A DNA stretch of 64,000 nt from Trichobilharzia regenti (GCA_944472135.2 OX235270.1:117505842-117569841), one strand, 5' to 3'; shown: positions 1-11,362, numbered from the stretch's first letter. Numbers and translations: made by a program. The notes: generated by a model from the sequence alone, not told the origin.

Positions 1-343
1 CCAAATCCATGAAATTCCCGAAAGTAGATATTATCTGAAAAAGAACATAAGAATTATACAGATGTAAACATTGTTATCAGTGTAAACACAATAATTAACC
101 ATTAAATATGCTTAAAATGACAAAATAATGATTTGAACTGTATATAATTATGTTAGTCAACATTTTTCAATAATGCAAAGTTGATATTCCATCTGCCTGC
201 TAACATCAACTTTATGCCATCAAATAAGGAAATACTATGCATATATAATTTTTAAGTATTTCTGCAGATTTTTCTTAAAGAAATACATGTGGAGGAGCCT
301 TGTCAGCATTTAGGCAAAGTACACAACAAAGTAAGTGAAATAA

Positions 344-835
344 TTACCAGAACGAGCTATCCCACCTCATCATGTCCATGTGTAATCCATTAAACTGCAA
401 AATAAATTCACAAAAAGTCGTTATAACATGTGTCTTCAAGTAATTAGACATTTTCTGAACGGAAAAATTATGTATTTTCAGCAAATTGTAAACTGCCTGT
501 GACCTACGTCCGGATAAGGACACCACCATATGCTCTTTCTGCTAAATAGGCCGCATTTCATCAACTTTTAGCAGGAATATAGGTAAAAAAGTGTGAAAAA
601 CAACGAAAAATGACCTAACCTTGACGTTTATCCAATAAATAACGCCAATATCCATCAGCTGATCAAATGACCTACGTCCGTCTACAGGCTGCCCGCGTGG
701 TCGCATCTCAACAATAAGCTGAGCGAATGGCGTATATTTAAAGGTAAAGCATGATCTGTCAAGGCATTCATTATTATCTTTTTCACGATAAAGATTTAAG
801 CCCTCATAAAAATCATGGAAATCCCGAGCCGTCAA
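344..835 (-). CDS. Unidentified possible two-exon coding region
   Basis: Two adjacent minus-strand open stretches (835-620 and 541-344) can be joined through a 78-bp candidate intron (619-542) with GT...AG ends, keeping the frame and giving about 135 residues that end at a TAA at 344-346. The sequence has a balanced composition (for example FDQLMDIGVIYWIN and GRRSQAVYNLLK) rather than the low complexity of chance ORFs in AT-rich DNA. The frame stays open a few codons upstream of the first Met, after a TTCTGCAG that could be an acceptor, so this may be the 3' end of a longer gene. I do not recognise the protein. It could also be chance or an unknown repeat. Confidence 0.3.
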
Positions 836-1735
836 ATTGCATATTGCTGTTCCTGCAGAATGGGGCGATTCACCTTAGTGATCACCACCATATCTACTGA
901 TCAGCCAGCACCACCCTCCCTCCTTTTTTGATGTTAGGCTCTGAGACTATGATTATTATGGCTACCGCAAATATATTGCTTGGTACCAGACATGTTCGTA
1001 CCCCATATTCCATCTCCCTAGCTTTCTTAATGAGTGCTTCCAATTGGTCTCCACGTACATCTCTATGAACATGTTATATATGTGTGCATGCATCCTAATG
1101 AACAGATTACTTTATAAGAAGTCAAATCTTAAAGAGTGAAACGAATAGGTTTTGTGAATAGTGGAGCAAGATTCAGCAGAACACTATAGTTAGGGTTCAA
1201 TGTAGGTAGTATGAACTGAAGGTAAGGTCGGTTGGCAGGACTTAGTGTACTTATATATGGTAAACATCTGACATTGCAAAGCAACGTGTTTAGACATATT
1301 ATAAAAAGATATTAACACAGAACCAACAAAATTTTGGCATTTAGTTAACAGTACTGCAGTGTGTGTTTACTGAAGAATGGTAGTTAGTCTACAGGAAGCC
1401 GTAGAGTAAATCAAAGAATAGATATTAGTTTTAAAATTCTGTGGTAAATTTATATCACATGCAACTGGTTAGGGTTCTCAATAATACTTATAACGACTGA
1501 ATTTACATCCTCACCACTGCTTTAAAATCAAGCACATTTGAAGTAAAGAAAAGAACAGACTGGCTGCATAAAGCGACCATTTCATTTCACAGGTTCTTAT
1601 ATGCTGGAGATTGCTAATAATTACAGTGATATACAGAAATAAAGAATGACACCACTGTTGGAATAACAGCACAGCAAATGTTATAAATCAAGGCATCCAA
1701 AATATAGACATCACAATCATTTTAGTTTAAGCCAT
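836..1735. other. No gene recognised
   Basis: This AT-rich stretch has no long open frame and no repeat that I recognise. It ends at the TG of the LTR at 1736. Confidence 0.5.
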
Positions 1736-1908
1736 TGTAGCGGCAGGTAATTCCTCAGAATTATTGGCCACAACATTCATCACTGAACATTGGATACTGA
1801 CCACTACTGTCTAAGTTAACTTGTTCAGCTGAAGGCTTCCGGTCAAGCATCCACGCCATTCGGTACGTCATCGTGTCACGTTCGTTCCTTCGTGAATGAT
1901 CCATAGCT
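1736..1908 (+). repeat. 5' half of split left LTR (outer Ty3 element)
   Basis: It starts TGTAGCGG and aligns by eye with the LTR at 12937 as far as CCATAGCT, where the R2-type LINE begins. The rest of the LTR resumes near 4826. The two parts total about 342 bp, against 345 bp for the uninterrupted right LTR. Confidence 0.75.
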
Positions 1909-4825
1909 TAACATATTTATTTTCGAATATTAAATAAAAACTGTCCATTCGATCCCGCGAATGGACAGTTTTTATAATATTCAAGTTGAGTACATACACA
2001 CAAAAATAAAATACAATAATACAAGAGAAATCAATAGAAAAATAAGTACAAAATAATGATTCCTAAATAACATAAGTAACCTTCGTAAAGATAAATAAAC
2101 ATGTAAACGTAAATTGGTCAATTAAGCTATCAAAAAAGTAAAAAAATAAGCGTAGAAAAATTAGCACAGCAGCCCATGTTGAACCCAATAATGTGTACTT
2201 TTTCTGCAGCACAGTCAGTCAGAAGTGTTTGTACATATATGTGTAATTATGATTGATTGTTTATGTCATACTTTGATAGGGACAATATGCTCTATGCGTG
2301 TATGTAGTATAGAACAATTAGAATATATAGAACAAACAAAGTTATCAGGCATTTTAGGAAGTTAATAACAGTATTATCGGTTCAATGAGTATATATATAT
2401 GTTTATGATTGTCACATTGTGTCTCATGTAGGAATTATGCCAACCAGTAGTAGAGTAAACGTTAGAAAAAATTATTCCTATATGGCAATAAATTTACAAT
2501 ATCACTGGTTCAATTCTTTTCGACATCTGAGTCCATACGTTCCACACATTTAAGTATCATAGATTTTCAAAGAGCCTTGAGTGGTTGAGATGCAGAGGCG
2601 TGAAATGTCGAAGAAGGTGAAAAAGAGTCTGCGAAGGTATTTTGCAGAGAGTTGACTGATCATCCCTCGATAACAGATTACAACAGGAATTTGCATGATT
2701 CTTTGAGCTGTATGTCCCATTGTGGACAGGAATCGTTTACATGCGGCAACCATCGTTGGAGCTCCGTATTTTGACATTTTAGATTCATGACTGATGTAAA
2801 AATGTAGGCATCGCTGCAGACTGTTACGTCGAGAATGTATGCCACACCGTCTAACAGGATAATCATATCTGGTTGACAGAAAGACGTGGGTGTTGGAACA
2901 CGCGGCTCGATGAATTATCTGGTATTGGATTTGCGGAGTTTGTTGGCGATCAGCTTGAGGACATCGTTATGTCTCTTGCATCTGACCTCATGAGTAAGAG
3001 CACAATGCTGAAGAGTGTGTTGAAGATTTACTGGTTGACCACACCCTCCTCTGCAGTTGATGTCGACTCCAGGACATCCCTGCGCATTTCTCGTTTTTGT
3101 GCCCAAAAGACCTCCACGCAGTTGAACGGCCCGTACATAGAGTTTGGGCAAGACCATTTCAGGATTAAGAAGCCATTTGTGAGATTCGGGACATGTTGTT
3201 GATTCCGTCAAACCATAACCATCCGCTGATGTGTGTAGCTGTTGTGCCCAGCTTTCATGTGCTTCTTCTGCAGATGTTACTATTTGCCTGTGGGCTTGCA
3301 TCGGAAGATTACAGATTCTAAGAAAAGGCGTGAAGGTGGCGGAGGATGCTATGCTGCGTATGAGCGGATTTCTATTGTTGAGCAGTGCCTCGATTCTTTT
3401 GCGCCTATGGCTTGGAGTCGTTGTTGAGAGATTCATGATTCCCAGGCCTCCCTTTTTGATATCAGCGTGGAAAAATGCAGTTGGAGTGTCCTTCGGAGGT
3501 GAAGCCATTGGCGGACAGCTGCACGAATAAGTTTGTCCATAATTTTCAGGGTATTCTTGTGAGTGATGCTGAGAGTCAGTGAGTAGGGTAGACGAGGAGT
3601 CAGATTGTTCTTCAGGATTCTGGTTCGTTGATGAGGTTTGAGAGGGGCGCGTTTCACATTGTCTAAGTATCCATTGAGGACGCCCACATGATCAAAGCAG
3701 CACCTGCCTTTGTAATTGAAGGGAACGCCCAGATAGGTAAATTCCTCTGTTGGCGAGATGGCTGGAATTGACTGGCAGTTGATATTGAAGATAGTTGGAG
3801 AAAGAGGCATGATTTTACGCCGTCTGTCAGCGACTATGTTGATTGTACGGCTTTTGTTGACGTTGATCAATAATCCTGCAAGTTCCAGCGGGGCGGTGAT
3901 ACAGCTGAGTTTGTTTTGGAGAGCTGCAGCGTTTGAGCTAGGATGATGAGATCATCGGCATATGCTACGTAGTGTAAAGGATGGCCATCAACGTAGATGG
4001 GGTCATAGGCTTCAAGAACATTAAGTATCTCATCCATAGTCATGACGAAGAGAAGCGGTGACAGAGGGTCACCCTGTTTGACCCCCCGTGTTGGATGACA
4101 CTTCACTTCGTGGAAGAGACTGTAGGATTTGGAATAGTAGTTTGTAAGATATTCTCTAAGCATTGATGGTGCACCAAAACTTTCAGCCACCCTTAAAACT
4201 GTTTGATGTAGGATGCTATCAAAAGCTTTCGAAATGTCGAGAATAGCTATTGCGCAACTTGTATAGTTGGAGTGCGCTTCTCTCAAGATGGCGTGAAGAA
4301 GATTGGTCGCTTCGAAGCAGCCATCACGTTGCAGGAAGGCAAACTGTAGTTTTTCCATTGGGAATGATCTGGACCAGCGCTTGGCGATAATATTGTGCAG
4401 ACAGCGCGTAACGACAGAAGTTATGGAGATAGGCCGGAAGTCAGTAGGGTTATCCGGGTGTGATGTCTTGGGAATGAAGGTGACCCTGGAAGCTGACAGT
4501 GGTGAAGGTAGAAAAGATGTCAGCAAAATAGTGTTTAGATACCCAGCCAGACTAGTGTGGTTAATTTTCTGGAGGTCCCTGGCAGTTATGCGGTCAACAC
4601 TGGCCGCGGATTTGACCATTTCTTTTAGTGCCCGTTTGATCTCTTCAGTTGAAACTGGGGTGATCAGGTCGTTATTAGTTGGAAGGTATTCCTGGACCGG
4701 TTTATTGTCTGGTAGGGCTGGGGGCGTGAAGGTTTCTATCCAAAATTCATTGAAGCCTCCTATAGCGGAAGGCTGACATGTAAACGGGTCACCCCATCTG
4801 CCATCAGGTACCGCGTTTGCAGCAT
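1909..4825 (-). pseudogene. R2/NeSL-clade non-LTR retrotransposon, 5'-truncated and decayed
   Basis: On the minus strand, from 4825 downward, come an RT domain, a CCHC-type zinc motif and a restriction-like endonuclease. The RT shows FRPISITSV, LDISKAFDSIL, TRGVKQGDPLSP and the catalytic YADD (VAYADDLIIL). About 200 codons downstream is CRGGCGQPVNLQHTLQHC, then QPDMIILLDG...YILDVTV, the PD-x12-D endonuclease signature. This order is that of site-specific LINEs of the R2/NeSL/Hero group, not of the APE-type LINEs at 57-64 kb. Frameshifts separate 4619-3867, 3870-3433 and 3508-2915, and a TAA interrupts the endonuclease region just after 2915. The 5' end stops at the LTR junction, so the N-terminal zinc fingers are missing. 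About 0.7 kb of 3' UTR follows, with no obvious poly(A). Confidence 0.8.
1925..1982. repeat. Near-perfect inverted repeat (hairpin), 25-27 bp arms
   Basis: Left arm 1925-1951 and right arm 1958-1982 flank a 6-bp loop (ATCCCG). The core AAAAACTGTCCATTCG pairs perfectly and the outer part has one 2-nt indel. It lies in the last 75 bp of the LINE 3' UTR, next to the LTR junction. Confidence 0.85.
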
Positions 4826-4994
4826 CAAGCGATCATCTCGCACTCCGATTTGGTCCTGAAATATAACTCGTAATTCGGATGGTCAATTCTGGTGTTTCGC
4901 TTTGACTTTGGTCTACGCGGAAGGAATACTGTAGAAGTTGTGGATGTTGGATCTGGGCTTAGTAAAATTCCTAATCTCAGTGAACGTCAATACT
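4826..4994 (+). repeat. 3' half of split left LTR (outer Ty3 element)
   Basis: From about CAAGCGATCATCTCGCAC the sequence follows the right LTR at 13106-13281, ending near GTGAACGTCAATAC. It abuts the BEL LTR that starts at 5000, so no internal sequence of the outer element remains on this side. Confidence 0.7.
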
Positions 4995-4999
4995 GTTGG

Positions 5000-5355
5000 T
5001 GTCAATGTAGTTGAAGATTGAACGATCAATTCATGGTTGTTTGCTCAAAACCAACTTCCCCAATTTTCGCGGAGGCATCAATACGACAGTCATCGTCTCA
5101 TCGGTCGCTGTTCAGAAAGAGGTCAGGACAAAACCGTCAGAAGTAATATTGTGATTTATTATTGTAATATTTGTTCACAGACCTTAGTAGAAATATTTTT
5201 TATAGGTTGGTGTTACAATAAAGAATTCTCGAGTAGCCAATCGGTGTTTTGGTTTTGCGTCCGTTATTACTAAGCGTTTCTGAGAAACTTCAAGGAACAG
5301 CGTGAGCCCGAGCGTAGCAAGAGCTGGGCATTGACGGTTTACGAGAAGTGGCTGA
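5000..5355 (+). repeat. 5' LTR of BEL copy A
   Basis: It starts TGTCAATG and ends GGCTGAC(G). The AATAAA at 5217-5222 probably serves as the poly(A) signal. Boundaries are fixed by the solo LTR at 31495-31863, which has a perfect target duplication. Confidence 0.85.
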
Positions 5356-5505
5356 CGGTTTCTGACGGTAGAAACAGTTTCTGAAAGAGAAGTCAGTTTT
5401 CGACCGTTGGTAACAGATTGGATAGTTACCGTTCATCATTCCTGGTCAAGTCCTCTCTGAACAAGCAATATCTGGAACGATTTTGGAATTGGGTCAAGCT
5501 CAACA

Positions 5506-7461
5506 ATGCCTGGGTCAAAGAAGGGACAGAGTGTCTTGGATGCGAACAGGAAGGTAAGACACGGTGACTTGTCTGTTACTTGTAACGATGTGTCTGATGT
5601 TAAGCATGACATGGTTGATGTTACTGTTTCGCCGTTCAGGGATAATAGGAACATCAAACTCCCTAAATTTGAACCACGATGTTTTGATGGAAACCCGGTT
5701 GATTATTTACAATTTGTGAAGGAGTTTGAGATCATGTTGAGTATTTTTTTATTAAGTGATGAATTGAAGTTAATGTATTTGATGAGATATTGCACTGGAG
5801 ATGCTTCAAGTGCTATACAGCGCTGTGAGCTCATGCCCCCTAATGAGGGATACGCTGAGGCTATGAGCATATTACGTCAAAGGTTTGGAAGACCTTCAAT
5901 GATTGTAAGGAACGTATACGAAGCTGTCAAAGGTAACGGCAGTCAACTTCAAGATGACTCCAAGGCACTTACTGAGTTTTTAGAAAATCTTATGACTTAT
6001 AAGAATACCTTGATTTCGATGAATTGCATGAATGACCTCAACTCGAGTTTTATACTGGAAGTAATAGCAAGACGCCTACCTACTCGACTGCAAAGGAAGT
6101 GGGTGAAGATAAGCTCCCGTATATAGGATGAGGGTATCGAGCCAAAGTTTGATGATATCCTGAAACTGGTAAATACTAGTGTCAATCAATCTATGAGCAA
6201 GTTTGCCAGTATATTGAATCTCACCCCTAGAATAGAGCAGTCTGAGGGTAAAACGCAATCATTGATGACGAATAGGCCTCAGAGAGGTGGATATCGAGAA
6301 GACTCCATGATGTCTAGTAATGCATATAGACCTAGTGAGTGTAACAGGTTTCGTAGTACATCCTCAACAGATGAGTTACAAGATGCAAGACAAACACGGT
6401 TGTGTTTCACACGTTTGCAAGAAGTGCGTACAAAGGTGAACTGTGAACCAATGAGCAAGTTCAGTGATAAGCTAAATGTAAACTCCAGGCATGACTCCGA
6501 ATTGTGCGACGATAACGGTGTTGTGAAGAAGTCTGTAGTTGCAACTGGTAAGCCATTGTTGAATAGAGTGTCACAGAATAGAGTTGCTGCTTCAGAGTGG
6601 ATTTCTGAATCCACAAGTTTACAAAGTATATCTAGTCAGAGTGAAGTTACAAAACCTTTAATGATTTGCGAGGAGGAACCAAAATTGTCTACTTCTGTTA
6701 TTAAAGAGTTTGAAAATGATGAAGTTGACGGTAAAATGAATATTCGTGATAATGATCATGACACTTCACAGTTGTCTTTGGTTGATCATGATGAGATGAG
6801 GGATATGCCTACTACTGCTAAGTTGAACAAAGGTTCTGTACAACTTGAACGTGAAGTAGAAATAAATGCAGATTCAGTTGCAGAAGGCACGCATACTTGT
6901 GAGACCGTCAGTGTGATTGATCAGCATGTAGCCCACCTATCATCAGGTGCCAGTGCTAAGCCTGAGCTGATAGTAAAAGACACCAGTGGTGGTGGTCTTG
7001 CAGGTAGACAAATTTCTGAAAGCCGAGCAACAACAGCTTTTGATTCACCGCTAACTTCATCACCTTGTGTCACTCAGTCATCGTTGGTGTTTTCATCCAC
7101 AATGAAACAGATGCCCATCAACTCTAGTATCTTCTACAATGACTATGGTAGTATCAGTTCGTTTGAAAGGACGAATATCAATGGTCAGTTTAGTGTGGAT
7201 AAGCCAAGTGTAAAGGAGAGAGTAATTGTTAAATTGACTTGCACGAATAAAGGCATTTCTAGTTTCAAGTTACTAATTGAATGTTATTATTTTTGGTGTA
7301 AATTACTCTGTTTCTATACTTGGTTGATGAGATATGTCGTGTGTTTGTTCGTCATCTATATTCTACGATACAGTGACATGAGCGTGTTACCATTCAGATT
7401 TGAGGATATAGCTGATAGAAGGAAGTCAGCAAGTGAACTCTGCAACGGTTTTCCAACCTAG
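5506..7461 (+). pseudogene. BEL Gag-like protein with hydrophobic C-terminus, one nonsense codon
   Basis: This is the same protein as the intact 651-residue ORFs at 16321-18276 and 19864-21819. The N-terminal third is BEL/Pao Gag of the DUF1759 type (LPKFEPRCFDGNPVDYLQF, then FLLSDELKLMYLMRYCTGDA and ILRQRFGRPSM). The frame stays open to 7461 except for TAG at 6124-6126, where the intact copies read ATG GAG instead of ATA TAG. The C-terminus carries a hydrophobic block of about 36 residues followed by a short charged tail. Because of the nonsense codon this copy is probably inactive. Confidence 0.8.
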
Positions 7462-8040
7462 AGCGTCAACCTGAGAAGGAATGTAGGCGTACTACTGTAA
7501 GTCCTACAGTTCTTCAAGGGTAGTTTGTCGTGCCAGAATCCACAACATTTGATGTGTTGATTGTACATATGTTTGTGTTAAATAATTGTGTGAGTTCCAA
7601 TTATTGTAATTGTTGGTTAATCTTGTTTGTGTCTGGACATTCCACAACTTACAATCGTCAACCTGTGAAGGGTTGCAGGCGTACTGGTGTAAGTCCTGCG
7701 ATTCTTCAAAGGAATTCCATCGAGACACGATCCGTGAGGCCATTTTTCCTGTTTGTATATACGTGTGGTGTGTTATATCAATTGGTGTTTTTGGATTCAT
7801 TGTGTTTACTCGTTGTTTTCGTACCTTGTTTTTATTGCATTTGTTTGTTGAAGTTTTCGTCGTGATTACTTTCGAAGTTGTGTCCACTCTTCTACAACCG
7901 TGAATGAATTGATTGATATTAAAGACAGCAGATGGGTCGTATACGCCGGGGAGGCTATTGCTGAAAGTAATGCATACGGAGATAATTGTTAGGTGTGATC
8001 CCACACGCCGGGGAGAAAGAGTGTAAACGACTGAGTCTCG

Positions 8041-8044
8041 CATG
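8041..8044. repeat. Target-site duplication CATG (left) of nested Boudicca-like element
   Basis: CATG precedes the LTR here and follows the other LTR at 11363-11366. The unoccupied site (GACGCATGCGAGAC in reverse orientation) is seen in the BEL copies near 15601, 19144 and 36870, confirming the insertion point. Confidence 0.85.
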
Positions 8045-8363
8045 TGTAGCGGTAAATAATTCCCCAAAATTATTGACCACAGCAATCACTCATTGGATGC
8101 TGACCACCACTGTTTAAGTCGACTTGTTTAGCTGAAGGCTTCCGGTCAAGCATCCCCGCCATTTGGTACCTCGTCGTGTCACGTGCACGATCACTAGCTA
8201 GCTAAGCGTTCGTCTAACGGCTTGTTTTGGTTCGTAAATACATTTCTTCGTTTGGACGATCAATTGTTGGCTTTTGCTTTGTCTTTGGTACGCGAGAATA
8301 AATTAATTAGAAGTTGTTGAACGAGATATCACGTCAAACCTTTAATATCTCTCAACCTTTAAA
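8045..8363 (+). repeat. 5' LTR (nested Boudicca-like element)
   Basis: It runs from TGTAGCGG to CCTTTAAA. The end is uncertain by 1 bp because a C follows at both junctions. It looks identical to 11044-11362. Confidence 0.9.
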
Positions 8364-8476
8364 CTGGTGAGCCCAACCGCGAACTTCATCCACGAAAAAT
8401 CCGCAGATAACCCCGGTGAGTTCGTTCCATTTTGTATTTGTTCTTGTACCATATATTATTCGACATAATTTTCGTC

Positions 8477-9304
8477 ATGAGTGATCTTAGTCCCAAGGTC
8501 ATCCGTATCCGCTCAACTCCTAAAACCATTCAGCTCGTACCATACTGGCCAGATAATGCTGAAACGTGGTTTCTGCTAGCTGAAGCAGATTTTTGTGAGC
8601 ATGGGATAACTGATCAACGTTCACAGTTACTTGCAGTTATTCACGCCCTACCGCGGGAATTCAGCAAGTACGTAACATCACAGATGTTGAGTCCCGAGGT
8701 AAGTAACTCGTACGAGTTGCTGAAAGCATCCCTCCTCAGGAGAAACGCTCTCACGGACAGACAACGTCTAGATGAATTATTTCGCAACATCGAGTTAGGA
8801 GATCAGTCAGCCGTGAGCATGCTGACAAGAATGAAACAAGTCGTCGGCCAATGTCAGTTCGACGAAGGACTGTTTAGAGAACTCTTCTTAACCAAGTTGC
8901 CACAATCTGTACAGACCGTACTTGTGACACTTGAGGGTACTGTAATAGAGAACTTAGCTATTACTGCAGATAAGATCCTAGAAATAACTAAACGGTCTGT
9001 CCCCGAAATATGCTCAATGACTAAGCAGACTTCGAGTGAGGATCCTGCAATGACAGAGTTATGCAACTCCCTTCAGCAGATGTTTAGGTCAAACACGCAT
9101 TCTAAATCCTCCAACCGTCGTCCTAAATCTCCTCAACGCAGGAACTCGCGTGGTCGATCTAAGTCCAAACCACGTTCACTGAAAAACCCTGACTGGTGCT
9201 GGTACCACAACACCTATGGCCAAGAAGCGAAGTGTTGCCGTAAGCCTTGTAACTTCGGAAATGTCTCAAAGTCTGCGGGAAACTATCCCGCCGGCACGCG
9301 TTAG
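8477..9304 (+). CDS. gag: Gag polyprotein (CsRn1/Boudicca group)
   Basis: This is the capsid/nucleocapsid protein of the nested Ty3 element, expected to package the element RNA in cytoplasmic particles. I chose the ATG at 8477 ([12 protein letters not shown]) because family Gags start close to the [19 protein letters not shown] capsid block; the frame is open upstream to 8432 but encodes an atypical hydrophobic stretch. A basic SR/K-rich segment near residues 210-240 is followed by [18 protein letters not shown], the C-x2-H-x9-C-x3-C knuckle that distinguishes the CsRn1 clade from the usual CCHC. The ORF ends at 9304, overlapping the pol frame by about 50 nt. No break is seen. Confidence 0.88.
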   Translation: MSDLSPKVIRIRSTPKTIQLVPYWPDNAETWFLLAEADFCEHGITDQRSQLLAVIHALPREFSKYVTSQMLSPEVSNSYELLKASLLRRNALTDRQRLDELFRNIELGDQSAVSMLTRMKQVVGQCQFDEGLFRELFLTKLPQSVQTVLVTLEGTVIENLAITADKILEITKRSVPEICSMTKQTSSEDPAMTELCNSLQQMFRSNTHSKSSNRRPKSPQRRNSRGRSKSKPRSLKNPDWCWYHNTYGQEAKCCRKPCNFGNVSKSAGNYPAGTR

Positions 9305-10539
9305 CGGCAACCGTCGCCGGTGGCACTAGCCGCCTACTTTACATCCATGATGTGATAAGCCAGACTCGATACTTAGTCGACACAGGCGCCGAAGTCAGCG
9401 TCCTTCCTGCTACAGCAGCAGATCGACAGAAGGAACCTACCTTCAACTTACAGGCTGCAAATGGAAAACCAATCGCAACCTTTGGTAGGAAATACGTCTA
9501 TCTGAACGTAGGTTTACGCAAACCTATTCGGTGGATTTTCCTTCTCGCTGACGTTACAATGCCCATCATTGGCACGGACCTACTTAATCATCATGATTTA
9601 CTCGTAGACGTCCGCCGAAAACGACTGATTGACAATACTACTAGTCTGTCTATCAAAGGCATCAGCTACATAGGCCCTAGTTTGTCACCCGTTAAGATAA
9701 AGGCAATCCTTGATCCAACTTTTCAACCTATTGTTGACAAGTATCCGGAACTTAATTGCCCGTCGAACGACCTACCGTGCATAACCAGCAATGTTATGCA
9801 CCACATCATTACCACAGGACAACCTGTGACATCTAAAGCACGACGATTAGCTCCTGACAAACTGAGAATCGCCAGGAATGAATTTGACCATATGCTTAGC
9901 CTTGGCATCATTCGACCTTCGAATAGCCCATGGGCATCCCCACTTCATATGGTTCCGAAAAAGGATAGCAACGATTGGCGACCCACCGGTGATTACCGGC
10001 GAGTGAATGCCAAAACAACCCCTGATTGCTACCCGTTGCCTCATATACACGACTTGACGGCAACCTTATCCGGCGCGACTATATTCTCCAAAATCGACTT
10101 GGTTAAAGCGTATAACCAAATCCCGATGGCAACAGAAGACATCCCGAAAACGGCTATCATTACGCCTTTCGGACTTTTTGAATTTCTACGTATGCCATTC
10201 GGTCTTCGGAATGCAGCCCAAACATTCCAACGCTTCATCGACGAAGTATTTCGCGGTCTCGACTTTGTATACGCATACTTAGACGACTGCCTCATTGCCA
10301 GTCCAGACAAGGAAACTCACCTTCGGCACTTGGACTTGGCATTTGACAGGTTACGCCAACATGGTGTTACCATTAATATTCATAAGTGTCAAATCGGTGT
10401 TGACTCACTCGACTTCCTGGGTCACACTATTGACTGCAAGGGCATTCGCCCACTGGCTACTAAGGTTGAGCCTCCTAAGAAAAACCGTTCTGGATGCACT
10501 GTAAGGTTCCCAGAACACTTGCATACTTATTTGAATTAA
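9253..10539 (+). CDS. pol: Truncated Pol: protease and RT fused in frame to the integrase tail
   Basis: The frame opens at 9253 within gag and is probably entered by -1 frameshifting near 9280; the first Met at 9352 is not a likely start because the frame encodes sensible sequence before it. Aspartic protease: [63 protein letters not shown], the catalytic YLDD ([12 protein letters not shown]) and [15 protein letters not shown]. After ATKVE (about 10470) the sequence continues [20 protein letters not shown] and stops. That tail matches the end of the integrase ORF at 12376-12446. RNase H and the integrase catalytic core are therefore absent, removed without breaking the frame. Protease and RT look catalytically complete. 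Confidence 0.88.
   Translation, partial: LRKCLKVCGKLSRRHALAATVAGGTSRLLYIHDVISQTRYLVDTGAEVSVLPATAADRQKEPTFNLQAANGKPIATFGRKYVYLNVGLRKPIRWIFLLADVTMPIIGTDLLNHHDLLVDVRRKRLIDNTTSLSIKGISYIGPSLSPVKIKAILDPTFQPIVDKYPELNCPSNDLPCITSNVMHHIITTGQPVTSKARRLAPDKLRIARNEFDHMLSLGIIRPSNSPWASPLHMVPKKDSNDWRPTGDYRRVNAKTTPDCYPLPHIHDLTATLSGATIFSKIDLVKAYNQIPMATEDIPKTAIITPFGLFEFLRMPFGLRNAAQTFQRFIDEVFRGLDFVYAYLDDCLIASPDKETHLRHLDLAFDRLRQHGVTINIHKCQIGVDSLDFLGHTIDCKGIRPLATKVEPPKKNRSGCTVRFPEHLHTYLN
9277..9333 (+). promoter_or_regulatory. Probable -1 ribosomal frameshift signal between gag and pol
   Basis: The heptamer G_GGA_AAC (9277-9283) is in phase with gag codons, and slipping back one base enters the pol frame, which is open from 9253. 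Four bases downstream, 9288-9295 can pair with 9316-9323 (8 bp, one G-U). Loop bases GCGGC (9304-9308) can pair with GCCGC (9329-9333), allowing a pseudoknot. GGGAAAC is an established slippery heptamer in retroviruses; its use here is inferred. Confidence 0.75.
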
Positions 10540-11043
10540 CGAAGTCGTGTGATTCACGCAACTCACTCGTTTGTGGTACTATTTTTTTTTTGACGTATAA
10601 GTTTTTTTTATATACAGTACCACCGAACACAAAAAAAATTGTTTTTTCTCCACAGTTCATGTAACATACTTAAAAAATTAATTCGATGTATTTTTTTTTC
10701 GATGTTCTGAACTTAGCAAAAGTTTACTGTATAGTAAATGCACACAATTTTTTTTAACCAAAAAGATCATTTCGTACATTTTCCTCGACATGGTTCTTAG
10801 CATTCTTGTTTTCTTTTCCAGGTGCGACGGGCACTGGACGGGAAACAAACGAAGCACGGAATCCAACTAACAACACCAGGAAGCTATGTACAAACACCCC
10901 ATTAGCATAGGCAGACAAACCAGTAGGCATAAGACCAAGCCGCTCGGAAGATTTTTTTCACCCGAAAGGGAACCATCGAGTTTTTTTTACTTCCGGCTGG
11001 TTCTGTCTTAGGGTCCTCACGACCCCACTAGGGGGGAGTGAGC
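10540..11043 (+). other. 3' untranslated region of nested Boudicca-like element
   Basis: Non-coding, with several T8-T9 runs. The purine run AGGGGGGAGTGAGC directly before the LTR at 11044 is the likely polypurine tract for plus-strand priming. Confidence 0.7.
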
Positions 11044-11362
11044 TGTAGCGGTAAATAATTCCCCAAAATTATTGACCACAGCAATCACTCATTGGATGCT
11101 GACCACCACTGTTTAAGTCGACTTGTTTAGCTGAAGGCTTCCGGTCAAGCATCCCCGCCATTTGGTACCTCGTCGTGTCACGTGCACGATCACTAGCTAG
11201 CTAAGCGTTCGTCTAACGGCTTGTTTTGGTTCGTAAATACATTTCTTCGTTTGGACGATCAATTGTTGGCTTTTGCTTTGTCTTTGGTACGCGAGAATAA
11301 ATTAATTAGAAGTTGTTGAACGAGATATCACGTCAAACCTTTAATATCTCTCAACCTTTAAA
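11044..11362 (+). repeat. 3' LTR (nested Boudicca-like element)
   Basis: It appears identical to 8045-8363 and is followed by the CATG duplication at 11363-11366 and then the interrupted BEL sequence. Confidence 0.9.

Larger units (their letters stand above)
8045..11362 (+). mobile_element. Young internally deleted Boudicca/CsRn1-like Ty3 element
   Basis: Both LTRs are 319 bp and I see no difference between them. A primer-binding-site-like TGGTGAGCCC follows the left LTR at 8365, and a purine run (AGGGGGGAGTGAGC) precedes the right LTR. Gag (8477-9304) and pol (frame open from 9253 to 10539) retain capsid, zinc knuckle, protease and RT. The frame then jumps into the last codons of the integrase C-terminus, so RNase H and nearly all of integrase are missing. 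At 3.3 kb it is well below the roughly 6 kb of full-length CsRn1-group elements. It sits inside BEL copy A. Confidence 0.9.

Noticed and set aside
2873..3530. Plus-strand ORFs over the R2-type LINE 3' half
   Set aside because: Antisense shadows of the zinc-motif and endonuclease region.
4303..4776. 157-codon plus-strand ORF
   Set aside because: It is the antisense shadow of the R2-type RT, which carries the recognisable motifs on the minus strand.
9352..9360. Met at 9352 as the start of Pol
   Set aside because: The frame encodes sensible protease-leader sequence before it and overlaps gag, with a slippery heptamer in the overlap, so frameshift entry is more likely.
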